From positions 1,860,001 to 1,924,000 of the forward strand of contig NC_013174.1 of the NCBI RefSeq assembly GCF_000024065.1: DNA of 64,000 nucleotides, read 5' to 3'. Below, in pieces: positions 30,614-39,700 of the stretch. The notes beneath the pieces were generated by a model. It saw nothing but the letters and a program-made list of their open reading frames with translations. It did not search any database and was not told the origin of the DNA. A program made the translations under genes and the position numbers. The DNA comes from Jonesia denitrificans DSM 20603. Its GTDB lineage: Bacteria; Actinomycetota; Actinomycetes; Actinomycetales; Cellulomonadaceae. The stretch's first letter is position 1; each line of letters begins with the position of its first letter.

Positions 30614-31405
30614 ATGATCGAAATTTTGAGTCCAGCGGAAATTGACCGTGCCCGTGTCACCGGTGGGCTTGTCGGCGATATTCTCGCCAGCATCAAAGAG
30701 CGCTGCCAGGTGGGCACGAACCTTTTAGAAATTGATCAGTGGGCAAAGGACATGATCCTTGGCGCGGGTGCCACCTCATGCTATGTCGATTACGCGCCGT
30801 CCTTTGGCAGTGGCCCTTTTGGTCACTACATTTGCACGGGAGTCAATGACGCTGTCCTCCACGGAATGCCGCGGGACACTGTCCTTGTTGACGGTGACCT
30901 GCTCACCCTTGATCTGGCTATTGTCCACAAGGGTGTCGCAGCCGATGCAGCAATCAGTTTCATCGTCGGGCAGCGCCGTAACCCTGAGGATCTGCGCATG
31001 ATTGAGACCACGGAGCGGGCATTGGCGGCGGCAATTGCGGTTGCCGCACCGGGGGCCCGCATCGGTGATTTGTCTGCCGCGATTGGTGATGTTCTGTCCG
31101 AAGCGGGTTACCTGATCAACACCGAATTTGGTGGGCATGGGATTGGTAGCACCATGCACCAGGACCCACACGTGGCTAATGATGGGCAGCGCGGGCGTGG
31201 CTACCAGTTGCGTCCAGGGCTCATGCTTGCCATAGAACCCTGGGTGATGGCTGACACCAACGAACTGGTCACTGACCCCGTTGATGGGTGGACACTGCGC
31301 AGCGCCACCGGTTGCCGAACCGCCCACACAGAACACACCATCGCTATCACAGAGACCGGCGCTGAGATCCTCACCCTGCCCACCACAACGGTGCAGTCCC
31401 TCTAA
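30614..31405 (+). CDS. map: Methionine aminopeptidase, type I
   Basis: This enzyme removes the initiator methionine from nascent proteins using two divalent metals. All five metal ligands are visible: the two Asp in LTLDLAIVHKGVAADAAI, His in GHGIGSTMHQDPHV, Glu in LAIEPWVMAD and Glu in TAHTEHTIAI. ATG at 30614 (MIEILSPAEIDRARVTGG) matches the family start; the open frame to 30554 is upstream read-through. About 264 residues, normal length. Its 3' end abuts the left end of the genomic island. Confidence 0.94.
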   Translation: MIEILSPAEIDRARVTGGLVGDILASIKERCQVGTNLLEIDQWAKDMILGAGATSCYVDYAPSFGSGPFGHYICTGVNDAVLHGMPRDTVLVDGDLLTLDLAIVHKGVAADAAISFIVGQRRNPEDLRMIETTERALAAAIAVAAPGARIGDLSAAIGDVLSEAGYLINTEFGGHGIGSTMHQDPHVANDGQRGRGYQLRPGLMLAIEPWVMADTNELVTDPVDGWTLRSATGCRTAHTEHTIAITETGAEILTLPTTTVQSL

Positions 31406-31414
31406 AAACGGCTT

Positions 31415-31584
31415 CAGACCAGGACACTGCACGTGGCGGCTCCTGGTCTTGGGTGTCCCCGGCACCATCACACAGCGTGCACGTCACAAGGCCCGCACCC
31501 GCAACAACACGCGGGTGCGGGCCTTTTATCAACCGTTTTCAGGGGCGAGCTAGATCAAGGCGATCAGAAGTCCCAGTCCTCGTC
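31415..31584. repeat. Left copy of ~170-bp island-flanking direct repeat (nrdF 3' end plus hairpins)
   Basis: This segment is nearly identical to 43232-43399. Read on the minus strand it ends with codons for DEDWDF and a stop, exactly the C-terminus of NrdF, but upstream of those codons the sequence is unrelated to nrdF. It includes a conserved hairpin (AGACCAGGA at 31416-31424 with TCCTGGTCT at 31441-31449) and a terminator. It marks the left junction of the island, directly after map. Confidence 0.88.
31488..31525. terminator. Terminator in left repeat, after map
   Basis: A perfect 15-bp stem, AAGGCCCGCACCCGC (31488-31502) with GCGGGTGCGGGCCTT (31511-31525), an 8-nt loop and a TTTT run, so a good Rho-independent terminator for map on the plus strand. 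The right-hand copy has the same hairpin with one compensated base pair. Confidence 0.88.
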
Positions 31585-31648
31585 GCGGGCCGCGTGATTC
31601 TGCGGATCTTCGGGGGTTGCAGGGGTACCGTGCCCTCTGCGTGCCACT
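31582..31648. repeat. 67-bp island-end repeat, copy 1
   Basis: Matches 36381-36447 without gaps at 57 of 67 positions by eye. It begins GTCGCGGGCCGCGT and ends CTCTGCGTGCCACT. The last part carries GTGCCAC (31641-31647), paired with GTGGCAC at 31676-31682. Copy 1 abuts the NrdF-like tail codons of the left flanking repeat. From here to 31837 no gene is seen. Confidence 0.8.
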
Positions 31649-31837
31649 TTGAGTTTTCTGAGGTCTTTCCCGCGTGTGGCACGTTTCTAGGGTAGCCATC
31701 CACGGCGAGAGCGGCAACGGTGGCGCCCTCACTGCCCATCATCGCCCTCCATTCCCATCGTGAAGGCAACCTCTGCGCTTCCCGGTGCGCCCGCTAGTGG
31801 GCCCCGTCGATGCGGAGCACACGGCGTTCGCAACTCG

Positions 31838-32527
31838 CTACAGGACAGTGGCACCAAAGAGAGAGCCAACCAAGAAGGTCGCGCCGAGCGCCAAAGCGCC
31901 ACCGATCACCGTGCGAAGTACCGCACGCCACCGTCGTGCGCCGCCGATCCATGCCGCAACATAGCCGGTGATCGCCAACGCGAAAATTGTCGCGGCAAAC
32001 GTCCAGATGATCCGTTCCGGGTGCGGCAAGAAGAGGATCGTAGCCATTGGCAGTAACGCACCGAGAATGAAGGCGACCGCCGACGCAAGCGCCGCATGCC
32101 ACGGGCTGACGACGTCGTCCTGATCGATATTCAGCTCGACGGCCAGGTGTGCCGCTGGTGCATCCTTTTCGGTCAGCTCGGATGCCGCGAGCGTCGCCGT
32201 CTCCCGACTCAACCCTCGGGCTTCGAACAGACCGACAAGTTCGATGAACTCAGCGTCTGGATCTGTGGCTAACTCTCCGCGTTCCTTCTCGATCAACGCA
32301 TGCTCAGTATCGCGCTGGCTTGACACAGAGACGTACTCGCCAAGCGCCATCGAGATCGCACCACCCACCAAGGCTGCCGATCCAGCCAGCAGGACCGGGA
32401 GTGCTCCCGCCGTCGAAACGATACCGTCGTTTGCCCCAAGGACACCTGCGCGAAGCCAGTTCAGGCGCTGCGCCAGGCCCGCACGGTGCGGCTCATCCAA
32501 ATGTTGTGACGAATCGTCGACGGTCAT
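31838..32527 (-). CDS. VIT1/CCC1-family membrane transporter
   Basis: About 229 residues. The N-terminal RLNWLRAGVLGANDGIVSTAG is the hallmark of the VIT1/CCC1 iron/manganese transporter family. A first pair of helices (ALPVLLAGSAALVGGAISMALGEYVSVSSQ) precedes a cytoplasmic acidic/charged region, then three more membrane segments. ATG at 32527 (MTVDDSSQHL) is preferred. It likely moves Fe2+ or Mn2+ out of the cytoplasm. It is the leftmost gene of island module A. Confidence 0.88.
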   Translation of the reverse strand: MTVDDSSQHLDEPHRAGLAQRLNWLRAGVLGANDGIVSTAGALPVLLAGSAALVGGAISMALGEYVSVSSQRDTEHALIEKERGELATDPDAEFIELVGLFEARGLSRETATLAASELTEKDAPAAHLAVELNIDQDDVVSPWHAALASAVAFILGALLPMATILFLPHPERIIWTFAATIFALAITGYVAAWIGGARRWRAVLRTVIGGALALGATFLVGSLFGATVL

Positions 32528-32633
32528 ACGGCTACGGTATACGGTGCCTTGAGTCACCTACACCGCGCATCGCGTCGCATGGACGGGGTCCGCCAAGGCG
32601 CTCTTGCCGACGCGCTGTCGGTAAGATGAGTGC

Positions 32634-32987
32634 ATGGAAATTCTCAAGAATGTTGTCCTTGCAGTGCACATCATCGGTGTCGTCGCACTTCTTGGCGGTG
32701 TCGTCTATCAAGTGAAGCCAATGCGGGAGCACACGGCTCGCGTGCTCCCGGCGATGATGCATGGTGCGTGGACGATGCTGGTAACGGGCATCGTGCTTGT
32801 CGGATTGCAGTATCCGCTGGGCAACGACGTGAATAACATGAAGATCAGCGCGAAGCTGCTGTTGCTTGTAGCGATCATTGTCATCGCTCTGATGAACAGG
32901 AAGAAGGAGTCGGTTGCGGCGTGGGTCTTGCCCACGATCGGCGTGCTCACCGTTGTCAACGTCCTCTTGGCGACGGTTTGGCGGTAG
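32634..32987 (+). CDS. Small integral membrane protein
   Basis: A 117-residue protein with four hydrophobic segments (VVLAVHIIGVVALLGGVVYQ, MLVTGIVLVGLQY, LLLLVAIIVIALMN, WVLPTIGVLTVVNVLLATVW). Short actinobacterial membrane proteins of this layout are common and uncharacterised. Divergent from the VIT1-type gene. Confidence 0.75.
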   Translation: MEILKNVVLAVHIIGVVALLGGVVYQVKPMREHTARVLPAMMHGAWTMLVTGIVLVGLQYPLGNDVNNMKISAKLLLLVAIIVIALMNRKKESVAAWVLPTIGVLTVVNVLLATVWR

Positions 32988-33058
32988 TGAGACCATAGGG
33001 CGACTACGCGCCGGATCAGCGTGCAGTCGCGATTCGAACGAAAGAAGATTGGTGACCA

Positions 33059-33634
33059 ATGCCTAAGATCACCGCTCCCACCGTCGCCGAGCACCGCGCC
33101 TCGCAACGCGAAGCTCTCATAATTGCCGGCGAAAACATCCTGCGATCCGGTGGCTTGGCGAAGTTCTCGCCGACCAGTGTGAGCGAACGCGCTGGCATCG
33201 CACGTTCGAGCTTCTACGACTATTTTCCCTCCAAGGATGACCTCCTGGTCTCGATCGCCATCAGCGCAATGGAGCGCTGGGATGCCGAGATTGAAGAGGA
33301 GTTGCATGCCGTTGAGCCCGGGACTGCCGAGCTTCAGGCCTTCGTCGCTGCAACGATGCGCATGACTGCTGACGGCGAGCATGAGATTGCGGCGATCGTG
33401 AGAGAGGCCGATCTCACTCCGAGCAAGGTCGACGAGCTCATGGCCCTCCACGACGCGCTATTCAGGCCGGTGATCCGCGTACTCACCGGCCTCGGCATGG
33501 ACTCCTCGCAAACCTCAATCATCCTCATCCACGGCGTCCTCAACGCTGGGGTCCAACTGGTCGCGCACGGCGTCGACCACGAGCAAGTTGCCGCCGACGT
33601 TTTTCGGCTCCTCACACAGGGGCTCATCACCTGA
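33059..33634 (+). CDS. TetR-family transcriptional regulator
   Basis: A 191-residue one-component repressor. The N-terminal helix-turn-helix reads FSPTSVSERAGIARSSFYDYFPSKDDLL, the standard TetR DNA-binding domain; the rest is an all-helical ligand domain. It lies 113 bp upstream of the ABC exporter genes on the same strand and is the likely local regulator of them. Confidence 0.92.
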   Translation: MPKITAPTVAEHRASQREALIIAGENILRSGGLAKFSPTSVSERAGIARSSFYDYFPSKDDLLVSIAISAMERWDAEIEEELHAVEPGTAELQAFVAATMRMTADGEHEIAAIVREADLTPSKVDELMALHDALFRPVIRVLTGLGMDSSQTSIILIHGVLNAGVQLVAHGVDHEQVAADVFRLLTQGLIT

Positions 33635-33747
33635 GTTGAGGAACTGCCTGCTGTGTGGTGCCGATTTGGCACAGCGGGATCGAGATGAAATACTTGCGAC
33701 CGAAAGTTCCGACAGTGTGTCGGTAAAATCCCGATCAAAGGTCTCCC

Positions 33748-34890
33748 ATGTTTCTTGCTCTGCGCGAGCTGCGTTTTGCGCGTGGCCGATTCGCGCTCAT
33801 GGGTACAGTGATCGCACTGATCTCCGTGCTCGTCGTCCTCCTTTCCGGTCTCTCCTCCGGCCTCGTCAATGACGGTGTTTCCGGCCTCAAGGCCATGCCC
33901 GCGACGGCCTTCGCGTTTGACGAAGGCACAATGAAGGACAATGCCTTCAGCCGATCCGTCATCGACGATGAGCAACTCAAAACCTGGCAGAACGCCAATG
34001 ATGTTGCCGCCGCCGAGCCGATGGGAGTCAACATCGTCAACGGCGTGACTGACGACGGAACCCAGATTGACTTGACGCTGTTCGGTGTCGAACCAGACGG
34101 TTTCCTCTCGCCTGCCGTGTCAACCGGTGAGCAACTTGGTGCAGTGGCGGGGATCATCGTCTCGGAGCCGCTGCGCGATGAGGGTGTCGAACTCGGTACG
34201 GTGGTGATTCTAGATCGGCTTGATCTTGAATTGACCGTGATCGGATTCACAGAGGGTCAGGCAACCTTCGGGCATGTCGACGTCGCTTACCTCCCGATCG
34301 ATACCTGGCGCCTCATGGCCGCAGGGCTCGCAGAACCTGGAGCGCCGACTCCGGACCAGATCGACGAGATGGATTTTGGTTACGCGAGTGTCGTCGCGAT
34401 CCTGACCGAGGAAGGCGCCAACATCGACTTTGCCACCATCGACGTGACAGCCGAGACGACCACGATGACCCTGACGGAGGCGTTCAATGCCTCCCCGGGG
34501 TACGAGGCGGAAACGCTGACATTGAGCATGATTCAGTTCTTCCTGTATGCCATCTGCGCGCTGGTGGTCGGAGCGTTCTTCATGGTCTGGACCATTCAGC
34601 GCAGCCACGACATTGCTGTCCTTCGCGCCATGGGAGCCTCCAGCCGTTACCTCGTGCGCGACAGCCTCACTCAGGCAGCGATCCTCCTCGTCGGCTTCAC
34701 CGTGGTCGGCGTTGCGGCCGGGATCGGAATGGGCGCCGCAATGCCGGATGCCATGCCCTTCGATCTCGAGTTCGAGCCCATCGCCATCGCCTCCGGACTG
34801 ACGATTCTGCTCGGCATGCTCGGCGCCACCATCGCCGTGCTACGCATCACCCGCATCGATCCGCTGCGCGCCCTGGGAGGGCAACGATGA
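33748..34890 (+). CDS. ABC transporter permease, FtsX/MacB type
   Basis: A 380-residue permease: one N-terminal helix (FALMGTVIALISVLVVLLSGL), a large extracytoplasmic domain, then three C-terminal helices ending with IAVLRITRIDPLRALGG, the common FtsX-domain end. Such permeases act with LolD-type ATPases on lipids, peptides or drugs. It overlaps the ATPase gene by 4 bp. Confidence 0.9.
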   Translation: MFLALRELRFARGRFALMGTVIALISVLVVLLSGLSSGLVNDGVSGLKAMPATAFAFDEGTMKDNAFSRSVIDDEQLKTWQNANDVAAAEPMGVNIVNGVTDDGTQIDLTLFGVEPDGFLSPAVSTGEQLGAVAGIIVSEPLRDEGVELGTVVILDRLDLELTVIGFTEGQATFGHVDVAYLPIDTWRLMAAGLAEPGAPTPDQIDEMDFGYASVVAILTEEGANIDFATIDVTAETTTMTLTEAFNASPGYEAETLTLSMIQFFLYAICALVVGAFFMVWTIQRSHDIAVLRAMGASSRYLVRDSLTQAAILLVGFTVVGVAAGIGMGAAMPDAMPFDLEFEPIAIASGLTILLGMLGATIAVLRITRIDPLRALGGQR

Positions 34891-35576
34891 ACGACCACAC
34901 GACTCCGAGCTTAGAAATCACTGACGTCGTCTTGGAACTCGGTGATGGTGAATCTCGGGTCAGGGCACTCGATGAAGTATCCCTCACGGTGATGCCCGGA
35001 GAGTTCGCCGCCATCGTCGGGCCCTCCGGGTCGGGCAAGTCCTCGCTGCTGGCGATCGCCGGGGCCATGGCGCGGCCTGACCGCGGCACGGTGCAAGTGC
35101 ATGGCACCGACATCAGCAAACTCTCCAAGAGCGCAACAACCCGTTTCCGCCTCCGCAATATCGGCTTCGTCTTCCAGTCCGGAAATCTCATCCCGTCCCT
35201 GACCGCAGCAGACCAGTTGCGCCTCGCCGGTCGACTCGCCGGTGACCGGCATGTGGATGTCGAAACACTCCTCGGCTCTGTGGGGATGGCCCATCGCGCT
35301 AAGCATCGCCCGGGCCAACTGTCCGGCGGTGAGCGTCAGCGGGTCGGCATCGCCCGCGCACTCGTCAACACACCCAGCCTGCTCCTCGTCGACGAGCCCA
35401 CTGCCGCACTTGACCGCCGACGCGGCCACGAGGTCGTGGCATTACTCGCCGACCGCGCGCACAACGCCAACGTCGCCGTGGTCATGGTCACACACGATCG
35501 CGAGGTACTAGAACATTGTGACCGTATCTTCGAGATGGTCGACGGGCGCTTGGGAGCTCACGCTCTCGTGAACTGA
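34887..35576 (+). CDS. ABC transporter ATP-binding protein, LolD/MacB type
   Basis: A 229-residue nucleotide-binding protein with Walker A GPSGSGKSS, signature LSGGERQRVGIARAL, Walker B LLLVDEPTAALD and the H-loop MVTHD. It pairs with the overlapping permease gene upstream. Substrate unknown; TetR control suggests an inducible exporter. Confidence 0.93.
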   Translation: MNDHTTPSLEITDVVLELGDGESRVRALDEVSLTVMPGEFAAIVGPSGSGKSSLLAIAGAMARPDRGTVQVHGTDISKLSKSATTRFRLRNIGFVFQSGNLIPSLTAADQLRLAGRLAGDRHVDVETLLGSVGMAHRAKHRPGQLSGGERQRVGIARALVNTPSLLLVDEPTAALDRRRGHEVVALLADRAHNANVAVVMVTHDREVLEHCDRIFEMVDGRLGAHALVN

Positions 35577-35587
35577 CGATTTGATTC

Positions 35588-36184
35588 CTACGATGCGCTG
35601 GAGTCTGACCCGATATCCGGGTGTGCGTGCATTCCATACTTCTGGGTAATCGGGTCGATGAAGACGTCAGGCTCCTGTGGCGGCCGCAAAGTGAACCGAA
35701 GAAATGCGGCGATCAGCCCTGCGAGAAATAGCGCCGCCAAAACGATGGTGACTGATGTCGCCGCCAACTGCTCCAACACCACGATAAAAAGTGTCTGTGC
35801 AAGGGCGATGATTACGAAGAATATGCCGATATCCAACCAAAGAACATTGCGTTTCGTGATCATCTTGTAGAGAAACACCAACCCCACCATGCTGATCGGC
35901 AGCGAATAGAGTGCGATAGTCGCTGCCGGGATGAAGGCTGGGTACTGATAACCACCGGCCGCAAACAAAATGACCTGAAGGAGCATCGTCGGCCAGATCG
36001 CGATCTTGATGTGCTCCCAATAGCTTTCATTGACTGCGCTGAAAATCGCGGCCCACCGATTGTGCCCCGTCCAATCGAACGCAAAGTGGAGCAGGCTGCC
36101 AACAATGCCCAGCGGAAAGATCATCCACCAGCTCAAGACGGTGATGCTCTCCAACGTCATGAACAAGCTGACGGCGATGCACAC
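35588..36184 (-). CDS. Multi-pass membrane protein (DUF6512-like)
   Basis: A 198-residue protein with six hydrophobic segments. The region FPLGIVGSLLHFAFDWTGHNRWAAIF and FSAVNESYWEHIKI resembles the uncharacterised DUF6512 family by memory. GTG at 36184 or ATG at 36160 could be the start. It is the last gene of module A, convergent with the ABC genes. Confidence 0.75.
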   Translation of the reverse strand: MCIAVSLFMTLESITVLSWWMIFPLGIVGSLLHFAFDWTGHNRWAAIFSAVNESYWEHIKIAIWPTMLLQVILFAAGGYQYPAFIPAATIALYSLPISMVGLVFLYKMITKRNVLWLDIGIFFVIIALAQTLFIVVLEQLAATSVTIVLAALFLAGLIAAFLRFTLRPPQEPDVFIDPITQKYGMHAHPDIGSDSSAS

Positions 36185-36700
36185 AAAGGGCCACCTACCC
36201 GCCGGTCAGTGTGCTCTGCGAAGGGACGGACTCGTGACGCTTCACCGTCGGCATAGTTGTTTACATGAACTATGAATTGAGCGTTGGTCTCCATGCGAGA
36301 CCTCCTGTAGGTTGCAGCGGGGTCGAGCCTATTTTTCGGCCAGGGCCCCCAGAGAAAGTTTCCCAGAACTCCCAATACTGGTCGCGGGCCGCGTAGTTAC
36401 GCGGATTCTCAAGGGTTGCAGTGGTGCCGTGCCCTCTGCGTGCCACTCGTGAAATATGGGCGCTTCGCGTGCTGTTGCGAGACCGTGGCACTTAGCGTAA
36501 GGCTAATCGCGATCTGCTCAACCAGCAACAAAAATCCTCGCTCGGCGGCGAACTCTTCTCGACTCCCAGCAACCCGGCAGATTGACGCACATCCGCGAGT
36601 CCTCTCCGTTTGGATCCCTATAGGTGATCTCTGGCGCCGCGTGTGCAGCTGCCATTACAAAATGGATGGCGAGGACCTGCGGTGGTCTCGTGGGCGACCA
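36185..36700. other. Gene-poor module boundary inside the island
   Basis: About 515 bp without a convincing gene. It holds the second copy of the 67-bp repeat and an open minus frame (36270-36491) whose codons around the repeat (VARRGHGTTATLENPRNYA, then ARDQYWEFW) look like the left-end relic. No integrase or transposase was recognised. Confidence 0.6.
36381..36447. repeat. 67-bp island-end repeat, copy 2
   Basis: Ungapped match to 31582-31648 (about 85 percent). As in copy 1, a GTGCCAC (36440-36446) is followed by an inverted GTGGCAC (36485-36491), but the spacing differs (38 versus 28 bp). It separates module A from module B and may be the end of a second integrated element. Confidence 0.8.
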
Positions 36701-39700
36701 TCAGACGAGAGACAGGAATGCCTCATATTTGTGCCGACGATTATCAAAGGCGGGCTTCGCCCCTTCCAGAATATTTAGTGCAAACTTCGCCACGTCTAGT
36801 TCGGCGATACTACCGCTGCTCACGGTGAACCGTTGATCCTGCACCTGGCAATGAACGATCTGGTCCGCATCCCCCACAATCGCGAGGTTCGCATTGTGTG
36901 TAACGACAATTGTCTGCCGCCTGCCGGCAGCCTCGTGGATCGCGGGAACCAACTTCGACGCGATGGTTTCATTGTCGAGGTTCTCTTCCGGTTGGTCCAA
37001 GAGAAGAGGCGTCATTCTACGATCGACGACTAGGTAGAAGAGCGCTAGCACCAAGCCACGCTGCCCTGGCGACAGCTGCGACAACGGTTGTCCGTCGCCA
37101 GTCAGGCCAAACCGAACTTCGAGCCAAGACAGATCGAACATGCTCATCAGAAATGCCTCGAGTGTTGTGCTGTTTCGAAGCGCGCTTGACGGGTTCCTCA
37201 ATTCGCCGTCTTGTTCGCCCCGCTCGCGCTCAAGGCGACTCAACGCCTCTGCTAGTTGTGCTGAGAGTTGCTCCCATGAGGTATCTTCAAGACGTTGTGG
37301 AAGGTCCGTGAGCCAATCCGTGAAGTCACCGTTTCGACGACCATCAAGTCCAGATGACACGCTCTTCCACGTAGACAGGAGACGAAGCTCTGCATTGAAC
37401 TCAAGCCCAGCGTTCTTCACTACCTCCGACTGAGCGATGAAGTGAGACGCCGGTGCATACAGACTCTCAACAGCTCGGAGCTGACTATCCAGTGCCCGGT
37501 AGATGTTCTCTGAACGCTCGATGATCTCGGCGCGAAGCGCGTCCACCCTTGCGGGTGTTTCATCAATACGTTTGAGCAAAGCCGCGAGGCCCGCATGCGA
37601 CTCTTCATCGCTTTCGTCACCAAGCAGAGCAGCAACGCGCTCTTCAGACTGTAGTACGCGTTGGCGTGCCCTCTCACGGGCGCTGTCTGCAGCAGAAAGT
37701 GCGTCTGTATTCTCGCGTCGAGCTTGCTCCAGCGCTTGAAGCTCCCGACCAAGCACTTCGGAAGCAGACTTGAGATCCGCGAGCAGCGCTTCGCTGGCCG
37801 CTCGCCAGGAGTCGTAGCGTGAACTGTTTACTGTCAAGTGCAGGAAAGGTTCCCCAGTTACAACCCCACGCAGAACCTCTTCCGCCTGGCGATTAAGTTC
37901 GGCAACATCAGAACGGATAACTTCTGCCTTGTGCGCGAGGACTTCCATGGCAGCAAGCTGTTGCTTCACCTGTGCTTGCTGATGATCGTTGCTGCTACGT
38001 TTGGTGAGCCATCCGGATCGCGTTTCCTCGATTTCCTCCGACTGTTGCCTCAGTGCCGCAAGCTCGCCATCATCCCTGCTCTCCGCGTCAATCTGAGCTA
38101 GCAAGGCTTTAGCAGCATCGACATCCGCTTTCGCAGTATTGACTTCCGACTCTTTGAGAGCAAGCCGCCCTTGAACCTCCGTGGACTTGTTGTTCGCTCG
38201 GAAGTCTGTCACAGCCACGTATTGACGAACCACTGCTCGAAGCTCGTCTCTGAGCCTCCTGATGTCCGTTTGTGACGACTGCGTCTTTTGAGCGAGAAGC
38301 GCATCGAAGGTCTTCTCCCCGGCCCTGTCACTCTCAGGAATGTGGGTGAAGAGCACCGTCCTAAGCTCGCGCTCAAACTCATCGGAGTCATCCGTCTCAG
38401 GATCTAGATTACAGACACGCTCTACAAACATCTGGGGCAGATATTCAACCGAAACCGGCACCGCATGGTCGTGAGATTGATCGAGTGGGACCTTGCGTGA
38501 TGCTCCGGTGGCCCAGACGAGTTCCGTGCTGTACTGCCGTGCGCTCTTCTGGTTTGACGTGCTGAGGAAGCGAGTTGGACTCAAAAACGCGAACTCATTA
38601 TTCCTCGACGAGTTCCCGCCCAATGCAATGCAATCAAGGAACGCAGACTTCCCCTGCCCCTTGTTGCCAACGACAGCAACAAAGCCGGAGTTGAGCGGAA
38701 GGTCATGGTTGAAGAGGTCAAACTCTTGCTTCCCGGAGCTGATTCGAACTCTCTCGATGAACCGCTCTGGATTTCTCCGAATCCGGCTAAGGGCCGGTGG
38801 TTCAAGCCCTACGTAAACGCGGCGATCAAACTCTTCAATAGCGTAGGCAAGCCCCGCGAGTGTCGGCGTTGTGTTGATCCAGGTCTGACATTCACCGAGT
38901 CGCATGCTCTGGTCCGAATCGGCGAAGTAGTGTGCGTCGCTGCAATCTAGAACTTTGTGGGTGACCTGGCTCTCCCTAAGCATCTGCACATCACTAGCCC
39001 ACCGGGCGGTGTCTTCGTAGGCGGTGAAGACGAAGTGCGACGAATTGATCACGTTCTTCTTGGCAGCGATCGACTGATCATTCCACTTGATATTCCGCCA
39101 TTCAGTCTTGCCGATACCGACCAGCGTCCTGCCCTTGAAGTTCGGTCCGTCAAGAATGCCCTGCACGTCTTCGAGCCGAACGTTTATGTTGTTGAATCCC
39201 TCAATCAGATCGGACCCGTACCTCGACTTCTCGCTTTCAGGCACAGTCTTTTTGATCTTGGATCCGAGGTCGGCAAGCGAATCCTTGGTGATGACAGCTT
39301 GCCACTTTAGCCCTGCGTGAAGTGGTGAGAGGTTAATCTTTGGTTGTAGCGCGCCGATGAACTGAGCTTGGATAAAGTCGGCGTCAAGCTCAGGGTCAAA
39401 GACAACATGGAGGTTGACTCTGAACAAGTCCCCGGCCGTGCCTCCGAACTGGTCGAGTCGCATCTCAATCACCGGGAAGATGGCTTCGATATTCTGAAGC
39501 CTGCCGCGCCTCTTGGCATCAAGAACACGCTTGTACCCGTCCAGGAACCAGTAGTCGTTAATGCCGATGACGCTGATGTCCGGTGGCAGCGCCTCCAGTT
39601 CCCCAATGAAACGATCCCAGATGTGATCCGTGTCTGCACCGTAATGCTGAACAAGCGAGGAAGGCGTATGAATGTGCAAATCCCAGATACGCCACGCCGT

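Noticed and set aside
31415-31584. tRNA gene as the integration target at the left island end
   Set aside because: The hairpins do not form a cloverleaf, and the shared sequence is the nrdF tail and terminator.
31539-31769. Small minus-strand ORF over the left island junction
   Set aside because: It spans the recombinant repeat, has no recognisable family, and is more simply a junction artefact.
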